Of a stretch of DNA of 64,000 bases, positions 9,229-17,383 are shown piece after piece. This stretch comes from Chryseobacterium sp. C-71 (lineage in GTDB: Bacteria; Bacteroidota; Bacteroidia; Flavobacteriales; Weeksellaceae): assembly GCF_020911865.1 (NCBI RefSeq), contig NZ_CP087131.1, positions 1,860,001 to 1,924,000 on the forward strand, read 5' to 3'. The notes beneath the pieces were generated by a model. The model was given only the letters and a program-made list of their open reading frames with translations. It had not been told where the DNA came from and searched no databases. A program made the position numbers and the translations under genes. Position 1 is the first letter of the stretch, and every line of letters starts with the position of its first letter.

Positions 9229-9280
9229 ACTCAACATGAAATTTTCCTTAATCTCAGTCTCAGCCTAAACCTAAATTTGT

Positions 9281-9288
9281 TATCTTTG
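9281..9288 (+). promoter_or_regulatory. -7 box for ruvB
   Basis: TATCTTTG matches TAnnTTTG and is followed 20 nt later by the ruvB ATG. No clear -33 TTTG was found at the expected distance. Confidence 0.6.
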
Positions 9289-9307
9289 AGGTAAATGAAA
9301 TGAATTA

Positions 9308-10330
9308 ATGCCAGATTTTTTACATCCTGATAAGGAAAATTATTCCGATGACGAACTCGTACAGGAAGAAAAAATTCGTCCGCAGAGTTTTAAAGATTTT
9401 GCCGGGCAAAGAAAAACTCTAGAAAATCTTGAAGTTTTTGTGGCTGCCGCGAAGAATCGTGGCGGTGCACTCGATCACGTACTTCTGCACGGTCCGCCAG
9501 GTTTAGGAAAAACAACTTTATCCAATATTATCGCCAATGAATTGGGAGTAAACTGTAAAATTACTTCGGGTCCTGTATTGGATAAACCTGGAAGTTTAGC
9601 TGGATTACTAACCAATTTAGAGGAAAATGATGTCCTTTTTATTGATGAAATTCACAGACTCTCACCGATTGTAGAAGAATACCTTTATTCTGCCATGGAA
9701 GATTACAAGATAGACATCATGCTGGAGACCGGTCCGAATGCAAGAAGTGTTCAGATTAGCTTAAATCCTTTCACATTAGTTGGTGCAACGACCAGAAGCG
9801 GAATGTTGACAAAACCGATGTTGGCGAGATTCGGGATTCAGAGCAGATTAGAATATTATTCAATTGAATTGCTTTCAACTATTATTATCAGAAGTGCCCG
9901 TGTGTTGGGTGTCACCATTTATGAAGATGCGGCGATTGAAATTGCAAGAAGAAGTCGTGGTACACCAAGAATTGCCAATGCGTTGTTAAGAAGAGTTCGT
10001 GATTTTGCAGAAATAAAAGGAAACGGCGAAATTGAAATCAATATTACGACTTACGCTTTGAATTCTTTGAATGTAGACGAGTTTGGTTTAGATGAAATGG
10101 ATAATAAAATCATGCGCGTGATGATTGAAAATTTCAAAGGGAAACCTGTGGGAATTTCTGCTTTAGCAACGTCTATCGCTGAAAACCCTGAAACTTTAGA
10201 GGAAGTTTATGAACCATTTTTGATTCAGGAAGGATTTATCATCAGAACACCAAGAGGACGTGAAGTGACGGAAAAAGCATATCGACATTTGAATATTGCG
10301 ATACCGAGAAATCCGGGAGAATTATTTTAA
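9308..10330 (+). CDS. ruvB: Holliday junction branch migration helicase RuvB
   Basis: 340-residue AAA+ ATPase that, with RuvA, drives branch migration at Holliday junctions during recombination and repair. Walker A G-P-P-G-L-G-K-T is at residues 62-69, Walker B with D-E-I-H at 113-116, sensor 1 G-A-T-T-R near 155, and the C-terminal winged-helix domain ends in [10 protein letters not shown]. Length and motifs are normal. The next small gene begins 9 bp after the stop. Identification is secure. Confidence 0.97.
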   Translation: MPDFLHPDKENYSDDELVQEEKIRPQSFKDFAGQRKTLENLEVFVAAAKNRGGALDHVLLHGPPGLGKTTLSNIIANELGVNCKITSGPVLDKPGSLAGLLTNLEENDVLFIDEIHRLSPIVEEYLYSAMEDYKIDIMLETGPNARSVQISLNPFTLVGATTRSGMLTKPMLARFGIQSRLEYYSIELLSTIIIRSARVLGVTIYEDAAIEIARRSRGTPRIANALLRRVRDFAEIKGNGEIEINITTYALNSLNVDEFGLDEMDNKIMRVMIENFKGKPVGISALATSIAENPETLEEVYEPFLIQEGFIIRTPRGREVTEKAYRHLNIAIPRNPGELF

Positions 10331-10339
10331 TTACAAATA

Positions 10340-10642
10340 ATGGGACATAAACTCGTTTGTTTTAATTGTAGAGTTGCTAGAAATTTAAGTTTAGATATTT
10401 CCTCTTGGGAATCTAAGAATAAATTTTGTGTTAAATGTCAATCGGAAATTAGAATACTCCCACATCGTTTCAGACCTCCAAAAAAAGATGATGTTAAAAA
10501 ATGGGAAACTGTATTTTTCTTATTTGAAAATGGATTTAGGTATGAACACATATATGATGATGATACTAAAAATTATGCGAAAATCCCTGAAAACATGAGG
10601 GAAGCAATTGAATTCATAAATACATATAAACTTACGATTTAG
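10340..10642 (+). CDS. Small zinc-ribbon protein of unknown function
   Basis: 100-residue protein whose first third holds two knuckles, C-F-N-C near residues 8-11 and C-V-K-C near 30-33, as expected for a treble-clef or zinc-ribbon metal site. The rest is basic-aromatic (RPPKKDDVKKW, then FRYEHIYDDD). It has no signal peptide. It sits 9 bp after ruvB, so it may share that transcript. It has more A+T and more isolated codon choices than ruvB, which could mean a lineage-specific gene. No function is assigned. Confidence 0.7.
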   Translation: MGHKLVCFNCRVARNLSLDISSWESKNKFCVKCQSEIRILPHRFRPPKKDDVKKWETVFFLFENGFRYEHIYDDDTKNYAKIPENMREAIEFINTYKLTI

Positions 10643-10766
10643 TGTTTACTCCAAAAGTATTAATAAGTGAAAATTCATTTGATAAAATAAATCATCGCAG
10701 ATAAATATTTCGCTTTAATTATTTCATCAAAGAATAAAATCAAAATAAATTAAATAACAAAACAAT

Positions 10767-11633
10767 ATGAAACTATATCCTATCCAATGCGGAAAATTTA
10801 AGCTCGACGGCGGAGCCATGTTTGGAGTCGTCCCGAAAAGTCTGTGGGAAAAAACCAATCCGGCAGACGAAAGAAATTTAATTGAATTGGGGACTCGTTC
10901 TTTACTCATTGAAGACGGCAAAAAACTGATTCTGATAGACTGCGGTCTCGGAAACAAGCAAGATGACAAATTCTTCGGCCATTATTCTCTTTGGGGTGAC
11001 GATAGTTTAGATAAAAATTTAAAGAAATACGGTTTTGTAAAAGAAGACATCACTGATGTTTTTTTAACACACCTTCATTTCGACCATTGCGGTGGTGCCA
11101 TCGAATGGAATGATGATAAAACCGGCTACAGACCCGCATTTAAAAATGCTCAGTTCTGGACGAATGAAAATCATTGGCAATGGGCAACGGAGCCAAACGC
11201 AAGAGAAAAGGCAAGCTTTTTAAAGGAGAACATTTTGCCGATTCAGGAAAGCGGGCAGCTGGGATTTTTACCACTTCCAGTTAATGGAAACTACGGCTTC
11301 TCACCTGACCTTAAAATGGATGTTATTTTTGTGGATGGTCATACCGAAAAACAAATGCTCCCAGTGATTCAATACCAGGAAAAAACAATTGTTTTTGCAG
11401 CCGATTTAATTCCTACCGCAGGACATATTCCGCAAGTTTATGTGATGGGTTATGATACAAGACCATTATTGACCATTGAAGAAAAAGCCAAATTTTTGAA
11501 GCAATGTGTAGATAATGATTATTTACTTTTCTTCGAGCATGATGCTCATAACGAATTGGCCAGCCTTAAAATGACTGAAAAAGGAGTGCGTTTAGATGAG
11601 ACCTTTAGTTTTAATGAAGTTTTTGGTTATTAA
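10767..11633 (+). CDS. MBL-fold metallo-hydrolase
   Basis: 288-residue metallo-beta-lactamase-fold hydrolase. The zinc motif H-L-H-F-D-H is at residues 102-107, followed by a downstream His in V-D-G-H-T-E, Asp in A-A-D-L-I-P-T and a final His in F-F-E-H-D-A-H. The layout resembles AHL-lactonase-like and general thioester/ester hydrolase subfamilies; the substrate is not predictable here. There is no signal peptide, so it should be cytosolic. Its stop lies 2 bp before coaE, indicating a shared transcript. Confidence 0.88.
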   Translation: MKLYPIQCGKFKLDGGAMFGVVPKSLWEKTNPADERNLIELGTRSLLIEDGKKLILIDCGLGNKQDDKFFGHYSLWGDDSLDKNLKKYGFVKEDITDVFLTHLHFDHCGGAIEWNDDKTGYRPAFKNAQFWTNENHWQWATEPNAREKASFLKENILPIQESGQLGFLPLPVNGNYGFSPDLKMDVIFVDGHTEKQMLPVIQYQEKTIVFAADLIPTAGHIPQVYVMGYDTRPLLTIEEKAKFLKQCVDNDYLLFFEHDAHNELASLKMTEKGVRLDETFSFNEVFGY

Positions 11634-11635
11634 CT

Positions 11636-12265
11636 ATGGAAGAATTACTTGCAGAAACTCAAAAAGCAGAGCCTGATTCTGCCTCGAAAATAATAGGTCT
11701 TACTGGTGGAATCGGCTCCGGTAAAACAACGGTTGCTCAGTACATCGAAGACTGTGGTTTTCCGGTTTATTATTCTGATGACAGAGCTAAGACCATTGTA
11801 AATGACAATGAAGGTGTAAAGAATAAAATCAAAGAACTTCTAGGCACAGATTCTTATGATGAAAATGGCATTTACAATAGGAAATACGTAGCCGGTAAAG
11901 TTTTTAATGATGAAGAGTTGTTACTTCAGTTGAATGGAATTATTCATCCCGCAGTACGTTTAGATTTTGAAGAATGGGTACGCAAACAGACCAAATATCT
12001 GGTTTTTAAAGAAACCGCATTGTTGTTTGAATTAAAGCTTAATCTTCAATGTTATAAATCACTATTGGTAACCGCAGAAGACAATATCAGACTTAAAAGA
12101 GTGATGGATAGAGACTCCAAAACTTACCGTGAAGTGGAAACCGTAATGAATAATCAAATGCCTGAAAAGGACAAGATAAAATTAGCTGATTACGTTATTT
12201 ACAACAACACTAATTTGGATGATCTAAAGGAGCAGACTGAAAGAATTATTTTTGAAATTGAATAA
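11636..12265 (+). CDS. coaE: Dephospho-CoA kinase
   Basis: 209-residue P-loop kinase catalysing the last step of coenzyme A synthesis, phosphorylation of the ribose 3'-OH of dephospho-CoA. The P-loop G-G-I-G-S-G-K-T is at residues 24-31 and is preceded by an extra segment of about 15 residues compared with E. coli CoaE. D-D-R-A-K and the lid region D-R-D-S-K-T-Y-R are visible. The ATG at 11636 lies 2 bp after the upstream stop; a shorter start is not available as ATG close to the core. A terminator follows. Confidence 0.93.
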   Translation: MEELLAETQKAEPDSASKIIGLTGGIGSGKTTVAQYIEDCGFPVYYSDDRAKTIVNDNEGVKNKIKELLGTDSYDENGIYNRKYVAGKVFNDEELLLQLNGIIHPAVRLDFEEWVRKQTKYLVFKETALLFELKLNLQCYKSLLVTAEDNIRLKRVMDRDSKTYREVETVMNNQMPEKDKIKLADYVIYNNTNLDDLKEQTERIIFEIE

Positions 12266-12287
12266 TTAGAAGTAACGCATTAAGAAT

Positions 12288-12317
12288 AAAAACCGTTGAA
12301 TTATCAGCGGTTTTTTT
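12288..12317 (+). terminator. Intrinsic terminator after coaE
   Basis: ACCGTTGA pairs with TCAGCGGT (one G-T wobble) around ATTA, extended by A and T runs and followed by T7. Confidence 0.8.
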
Positions 12318-12340
12318 ATGCCTATTATCTATAGTTTATC

Positions 12341-12374
12341 AAAAAAAATAAGCTCTCATTGCTGAGAGCTTATT
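12341..12374 (-). terminator. Intrinsic terminator after the 1554-residue secreted protein gene
   Basis: A 12-bp perfect stem AATAAGCTCTCA/TGAGAGCTTATT with a TTGC loop spans 12347-12374. On the minus strand it is followed by T8. It lies 25 bp beyond the stop codon. Confidence 0.85.
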
Positions 12375-12398
12375 CTGTATTTAGAAATTATTATTTAA

Positions 12399-15300
12399 TT
12401 ATTCTTTAATAAATTTCTTCTGAGCAGTACCTTGAGCGTCTTCTATGTCGATAACATAAACTCCGTTGATCAATTTGCTTACATCAATCTTATTGTTTAA
12501 GATTAATCCGCTTGATACTACTTGTCCTGCAGCACTGTAAATTTTATAATTCGCTTTTTTGCTGATATTTTTCACATTTAAAACTGTGCTTACCGGATTC
12601 GGATAAATTAAAATATCCGTTTGGTTAAGAGCATTTGCAACGCCTGGTTTAGAGATTCTTACCGTATAATCTTCAACTTCACCATTTTGGAAGTTCAAGC
12701 AGTTTACCGGAATTCCATCTTTCGACATTGCTACTCTCATTCTTACATATTTGTAATCTGTCATACTTACAAATGCATCAGCTGGTACACTGAATGTTGC
12801 AGATACTGAAGGGTTAATGTTTGGTCCATCAGCCATGATTCTTTCATTTAAATCGAAAGATCCGTTTCTGTTGAAGTCAATCCAAACTGCTACACCTGTT
12901 GGAGAAGTACCTACAGTTTTGTCAACTGTAATCTGATTACCTGTTGATCCTTGAATTAATTCAATATACTTCGCAGGAATTGCAGTAAAGTCAGAATAAG
13001 TACCTCCAGTAAGATCTTCATTAACCATTTCTGGTTTACCTGTCGGCTTAACAGTAACTTTATTAATAAAGTATTCTGATGGTGTAGTAGCAGTCATCTG
13101 ACAATACACTACAGTCGGTGTTGTAAAGTAGTAAGGCGGAGTAAAGTTACCCGGCGTTCCACTACAAACATTTGCTACCTGCATTTCATATTTAGTTAAT
13201 TCTAATAATCCAGTTAATGTGTAAGTATTTGTATTAACATTAATAGTCGTCCAACTTGGAATTCCTACTTTTCTGTATTTTAAGATATAACTTCCTGTAG
13301 CTCCAGCACCTGTAAAGGCATCCCATACTACTTCAGCACTTGTTGGTGTTAATGTAGTAATTGTCAATCCTGGAGGAGGTATTTCGCAAACTCTTACCGT
13401 AGTAAATACCTGAGGGTTTGACCATGGGTTTTCAATAGTTGCTGCATTACATTTGCTTCTAACTTGTACTTCATAAGTTGTGAATGAAGTTAAATTTGGA
13501 AGTGTATAGCTATTTAATGGTGGTTGAGGTGTTCCCCCTGTAGGAGTGAACCAACCAGGAGTACCAACAACTCTCCATCTTAATTCATAAGAAGCTGCTA
13601 AAACAAGCGGATTCCATGTTACTAAAGCTGATGTAGCAGTAACGTTAGAAATTACTACATTTGGAGGTGTAGGGTCACATTTAGTTGTAAACTCATTATG
13701 TGAATACAAACCTATATTACCATTACAAACCGCTGCAACTTCTACTTCGTAAAGAGTTACAGGAGATAAGGTACTAGCAAAAGTATAAGATTGTGTAACT
13801 CCCGGAATCGCCGGCACGTTTATAGGACCTGCAGTTGGTAACCATTGTGTAGTTCCTACTGGTCTGTATCTTATAACATAGTCTGCACCACCTGTATCTT
13901 GCGGCCAAGTAATTGTAGCTGAATTATGAGTAATTGAAGCTGCTGTTACCGTAACAACAGGTGTAACATTGCTACAAACTTTAATATTAATATTATCAAC
14001 AGCTGCAGGAGGTTGTGTTCCTCCGCCAGTATCATTTCTCCACTCAAATACCAAACGCATCACTTGACCTGCATATGCTGCTAAGTTTAAGTTAGCATTT
14101 GAATAAGTTTGCCAAGTTGTACCTTGCTGATTGTACTGACCAATTTGAACTCTATTTGTACCAGCTGTAATCTGAGTTCCAGCCACAGGCATTAAACTTG
14201 ATGGCACTAACCATACTCTCAAATAATCAAATGAACTTTCACCTTGAGCTTTCCAATCAAAAGAGAATGATGCAATAGTAGTCCCTGCCGGAATAGCAAT
14301 ATCTCTGTATGCATGTGAAACAACAGTAGCCGACGTACTTGTATTGTAAGCATTCGTTACTCCATTATCATTAGAGATATAAATAGAGTTAGCCGCATTA
14401 CCTGTAGCTGAACCATAATGCCATCTGTTTACCTGAGCTCCGTTAATAAAACCGAAATCATTAGGACCTGTAAAAGGTTGAATATATGGTAAATTAGCCG
14501 GTATCTGTGTAGTTGAGAATGATGGACCTGGAATCCAAAGGCTATGATCTGTAGCAGAACATCTTGCTTTAACCCACCAATAATAAGTTGTATTTGGCAC
14601 CAACGTTGGTGCTAAATTAACAGTTGTAGCAGTTGTAGTACCAGTAGGAGCAGTTGCCTGGGTAGGTGGCGTATTGGTTGTGCTTATGTAATATGCATAA
14701 CCTTGCGCTGGCACAGGTGTTGTACCCGTCCAGCTGATTGTTGCACCGTTGGATACAACTCCAGCCACAGCTAAAGCTGTAGGTACTTTACATGTCGGAA
14801 TTAATAAATTAATATTATCAACGGCAGCAGGAGGTTGAGTTCCTCCGCCTGTGTCATTTCTCCATTCAAATACCAAACGCATCGTAGCTCCTGCGTAAGC
14901 AGTTAAGTTTACATTTGTATTGATATAATTCTGCCATGTAGCTTGCTGATTAAACTGACCAATCTGTACTCTTCCTGTACCAGCCGTAATTTGTGTTCCT
15001 GCTACTGGTTGAAAAGATGCAGGTACTAGCCAAACTCTTAAATAATCCCATGTAGTTCCTTCTCCAAAAGCTCTCCAATCGAAAGTAAGAATGGCAGGTG
15101 AAGCAGCAGTAGTTCCAGCCGGAACAGCTAAATCTCTATATGCATGTGATACATTCGTTGTAGTAGTACTTGTTGAGTAAATATTCGTAACACCATTATC
15201 ATTTGAAATATAAATAGCGTTTGCAGGGTTACCCGCTGCGGCTCCATAATACCATTTGTTTTCCTGATTACCGTTTACAAATCCAAAATCATTTGGTCCT

Positions 15301-17063
15301 GTAAAGTTTTGAGTGTATGGTAATGTTCCTGGTATTTGGGTAGTTGTAAATGTAGGACCTGTCATCCATAAACTACTATCTGTTGCAGAACAAACGGACT
15401 TAACCCACCAATAATAAGTTGTATTTGGTACCAAAGTTGGCGCCAAGTTAACTGAGGTTCCTGTTGTAGTTCCCGTAGGTACAGTAGCATTAGTCGGAGG
15501 TGTATTGGTTGTACTTACATAGTAAGCATATCCTATCCCTGGTGCAGGAACTGTAGCCGTCCAGCTGATTGTTGCCCCATTTGCAACCACACTTGTTAAA
15601 GTTAAAGCTGTAGGAACTTTACAAGTAGGAATTTGAAGATTAATATTATCAATTGCAGCAGGAGTCTGTGTTCCTCCACCTGTATCGTTTCTCCATTCAA
15701 ACACTAAACGCATTGATGATCCGGCATACGGTGCTAAATTTACAGCTGCATTAAGATAGTTTTGCCAAGTACTTTGCTGATTAAACTGTCCAAGCTGAAC
15801 TCTATTAGCTCCAGCAGTAATCTGTGTACCCGCAGTTGGTGTAAATGATGATGGTACTATCCATACTCTAAAATAATCCCATTGTGTGGTTGTTCCTTCT
15901 CCAACTGCTTTCCAATCAAATGAAAGAATAGCTGGCGAAGTAGCAGGAGTACCTGCTGGTATAGCGAAGTCTCTATATGCATGTGAAACATTCGTTGTAG
16001 AAGTACTTGTAGAGTAAGTATTTGAAACCCCGTTATCATTCGAAATGTAAATAGCATTTGCTGGGTTTCCGGCAGCAGTACCATAATGCCACTTATTATT
16101 CTGAGTACCATTAACAAAACCAAAATCGTTTGGTCCAGTAAATGGTTGAGTATATGGTAAAATAGCCGGGATCTGAGTTGTCGTAAACGTAGGTCCCGCT
16201 ACCCAAAGACTACTATCAGTGGGTGAGCATACTGATTTAACCCACCAATAATATGTTGTATTTGGCGTCAAAGTTGTAGCTAAGTTTACTGATGTTCCTG
16301 TCGTTGTTGCAGTAGGAGGTGTTCCAGCATTAGGAGGTGTATTGGTTGTTGTTAAATAGTAAGCAAAACCATTCCCCGGAGTTGGAGTTGGTGAATTCCA
16401 GCTTAAAACAGCTCCATCCTGTCCTACACCGTTTACAGCTACGTTTGAAGGCACAACACATGTTGGGATCAAGAAGTTGATATTATCAACAGCTGCTGCC
16501 GGACTTGTACCAATTATACCGTCATTTTTCCATTGAAAAATTAACTTCACCGTACTACCCGCAAAGGAAGTAAGGTTCACATTGGTATTAGTGTAAGTTT
16601 GCCATGCAGTTTGCATTTCAAAATCAGCTCCTAACTGAAAAATTGTAGCTGAAGGTGCCATTTCTGTACCTGCAGTTGGTGTAAATGTAGAGGGTGCTAG
16701 GTATACTCTCATTCTGTCCCACGTAGAATCATTTCCGTAGGCTCTCCAATCAAAAGCTAAAGTAGCTATTGTTGTTCCCGCTGGAATAGTAAATTCTCGG
16801 TAAGCAAAAGTAGTACTTGTAACAGTGTTCGTATAATTATTAGTCGCACCATTATCATTGGACACATAAATTGAACCTCCTGTATTACCTGCAGCAGTTC
16901 CGTAAACCCATTTGTTAGGCAGAGTTCCGTTAACAAATGTAAAGTCATTTGCTGCAGTAAAATCTTGGTTATAAGGCAACGTTGCCTGAGCATAAGCTTT
17001 GGATACAAAGCCTAAACTCATCAAACCAAGAAGAAGTACTAAAAAAATAGAAATTTTCTTCAT
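12399..17063 (-). CDS. Large T9SS-secreted multi-repeat protein (MAM-like/Fn3, GEVED, sorting domain)
   Basis: 1554-residue protein exported by Sec (signal peptide about residues 1-25, ending K-A-Y-A-Q) and then by the type IX system. Residues about 28-1020 hold four tandem modules of about 277 residues, each beginning LPYxQxFTxxNDF and resembling choice-of-anchor-J/cleaved-adhesin jelly-roll domains; the first three are followed by an Fn3-like domain (TYYWWVKSxCS). Three more Fn3-like domains follow, then a GEVEDY-type domain (N-G-E-V-E-D-Y-T-V) and a C-terminal type A sorting domain (Y-P-N-P-V ... K-K-F-I-K-E). Function is probably adhesion or carbohydrate/protein binding at the cell surface; this is inference. 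Confidence 0.88.
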   Translation of the reverse strand: MKKISIFLVLLLGLMSLGFVSKAYAQATLPYNQDFTAANDFTFVNGTLPNKWVYGTAAGNTGGSIYVSNDNGATNNYTNTVTSTTFAYREFTIPAGTTIATLAFDWRAYGNDSTWDRMRVYLAPSTFTPTAGTEMAPSATIFQLGADFEMQTAWQTYTNTNVNLTSFAGSTVKLIFQWKNDGIIGTSPAAAVDNINFLIPTCVVPSNVAVNGVGQDGAVLSWNSPTPTPGNGFAYYLTTTNTPPNAGTPPTATTTGTSVNLATTLTPNTTYYWWVKSVCSPTDSSLWVAGPTFTTTQIPAILPYTQPFTGPNDFGFVNGTQNNKWHYGTAAGNPANAIYISNDNGVSNTYSTSTSTTNVSHAYRDFAIPAGTPATSPAILSFDWKAVGEGTTTQWDYFRVWIVPSSFTPTAGTQITAGANRVQLGQFNQQSTWQNYLNAAVNLAPYAGSSMRLVFEWRNDTGGGTQTPAAIDNINLQIPTCKVPTALTLTSVVANGATISWTATVPAPGIGYAYYVSTTNTPPTNATVPTGTTTGTSVNLAPTLVPNTTYYWWVKSVCSATDSSLWMTGPTFTTTQIPGTLPYTQNFTGPNDFGFVNGNQENKWYYGAAAGNPANAIYISNDNGVTNIYSTSTTTTNVSHAYRDLAVPAGTTAASPAILTFDWRAFGEGTTWDYLRVWLVPASFQPVAGTQITAGTGRVQIGQFNQQATWQNYINTNVNLTAYAGATMRLVFEWRNDTGGGTQPPAAVDNINLLIPTCKVPTALAVAGVVSNGATISWTGTTPVPAQGYAYYISTTNTPPTQATAPTGTTTATTVNLAPTLVPNTTYYWWVKARCSATDHSLWIPGPSFSTTQIPANLPYIQPFTGPNDFGFINGAQVNRWHYGSATGNAANSIYISNDNGVTNAYNTSTSATVVSHAYRDIAIPAGTTIASFSFDWKAQGESSFDYLRVWLVPSSLMPVAGTQITAGTNRVQIGQYNQQGTTWQTYSNANLNLAAYAGQVMRLVFEWRNDTGGGTQPPAAVDNINIKVCSNVTPVVTVTAASITHNSATITWPQDTGGADYVIRYRPVGTTQWLPTAGPINVPAIPGVTQSYTFASTLSPVTLYEVEVAAVCNGNIGLYSHNEFTTKCDPTPPNVVISNVTATSALVTWNPLVLAASYELRWRVVGTPGWFTPTGGTPQPPLNSYTLPNLTSFTTYEVQVRSKCNAATIENPWSNPQVFTTVRVCEIPPPGLTITTLTPTSAEVVWDAFTGAGATGSYILKYRKVGIPSWTTINVNTNTYTLTGLLELTKYEMQVANVCSGTPGNFTPPYYFTTPTVVYCQMTATTPSEYFINKVTVKPTGKPEMVNEDLTGGTYSDFTAIPAKYIELIQGSTGNQITVDKTVGTSPTGVAVWIDFNRNGSFDLNERIMADGPNINPSVSATFSVPADAFVSMTDYKYVRMRVAMSKDGIPVNCLNFQNGEVEDYTVRISKPGVANALNQTDILIYPNPVSTVLNVKNISKKANYKIYSAAGQVVSSGLILNNKIDVSKLINGVYVIDIEDAQGTAQKKFIKE
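14470..16985 (-). repeat. Tandem coding repeats of about 830 bp
   Basis: Module starts encoding LPYxQ...F occur at about 16982, 16163, 15327 and 14497 on the minus strand, a period of about 820-840 bp. Long nucleotide stretches are nearly the same in each copy, for instance the block encoding T-T-Y-Y-W-W-V-K near 14580, 15410 and 16247. Confidence 0.85.
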
Positions 17064-17336
17064 CTTATTAAAAATTTAAATAGATTAGAACACAAAAAAT
17101 TATACATAAGTAAATTAGTTAGTGTAGTGATGTAATTGTTTTGTAAAGACTCCTCGTTTTAAGAATTAAATGTTCTGTAAATCGAGAAAACATGAAAAAA
17201 GTAGACTTTTGCTCCATAGACACAATAATTTTATATTAGATACAAATCTAATCATTTTTTATTATTCGTTGATATGTTTAACACTTTTTTTTATCACAAC
17301 TGCATTTAAATTTAACATATGATTACATAATAAAAA
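17064..17336. other. Intergenic region with no gene seen
   Basis: About 270 bp of AT-rich DNA between the two secreted-protein genes. It holds a possible -7 box for the downstream gene (17243-17250) but no open reading frame I can support, and no strong hairpin. Confidence 0.6.
17243..17250 (-). promoter_or_regulatory. Possible -7 box for the 1554-residue protein gene
   Basis: On the minus strand it reads TAGATTTG. It lies 180 nt before the start codon, which would give a long 5' leader; no -33 box is clear. Confidence 0.4.
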
Positions 17337-17362
17337 AAATCCCCAGGAAAACCTGAGGATTT
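17332..17362 (-). terminator. Intrinsic terminator after the metalloprotease gene
   Basis: AAATCC-C-CAGG and CCTG-A-GGATTT pair around an AAAA loop with one mismatch; on the minus strand a T8 run follows. It lies 21 bp beyond the stop. Confidence 0.8.
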
Positions 17363-17383
17363 ATTAAGTTATAAGATGCTTTA

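Noticed and set aside
9103..9275. Possible CRISPR-like or tandem repeat array between hutI and ruvB
   Set aside because: The units vary in length and spacing and occur in inverted orientation; there are no regular spacers.
10643..10766. Small RNA or gene in the gap before the MBL hydrolase gene
   Set aside because: No -7 box matching TAnnTTTG, hairpin or coding frame could be supported.
15857..16123. Open frame of 88 residues within the large secreted protein gene
   Set aside because: It lies in another frame of the repeat region, is rich in Leu/Met/Gln from shadow coding, and recurs as a by-product of the tandem modules.
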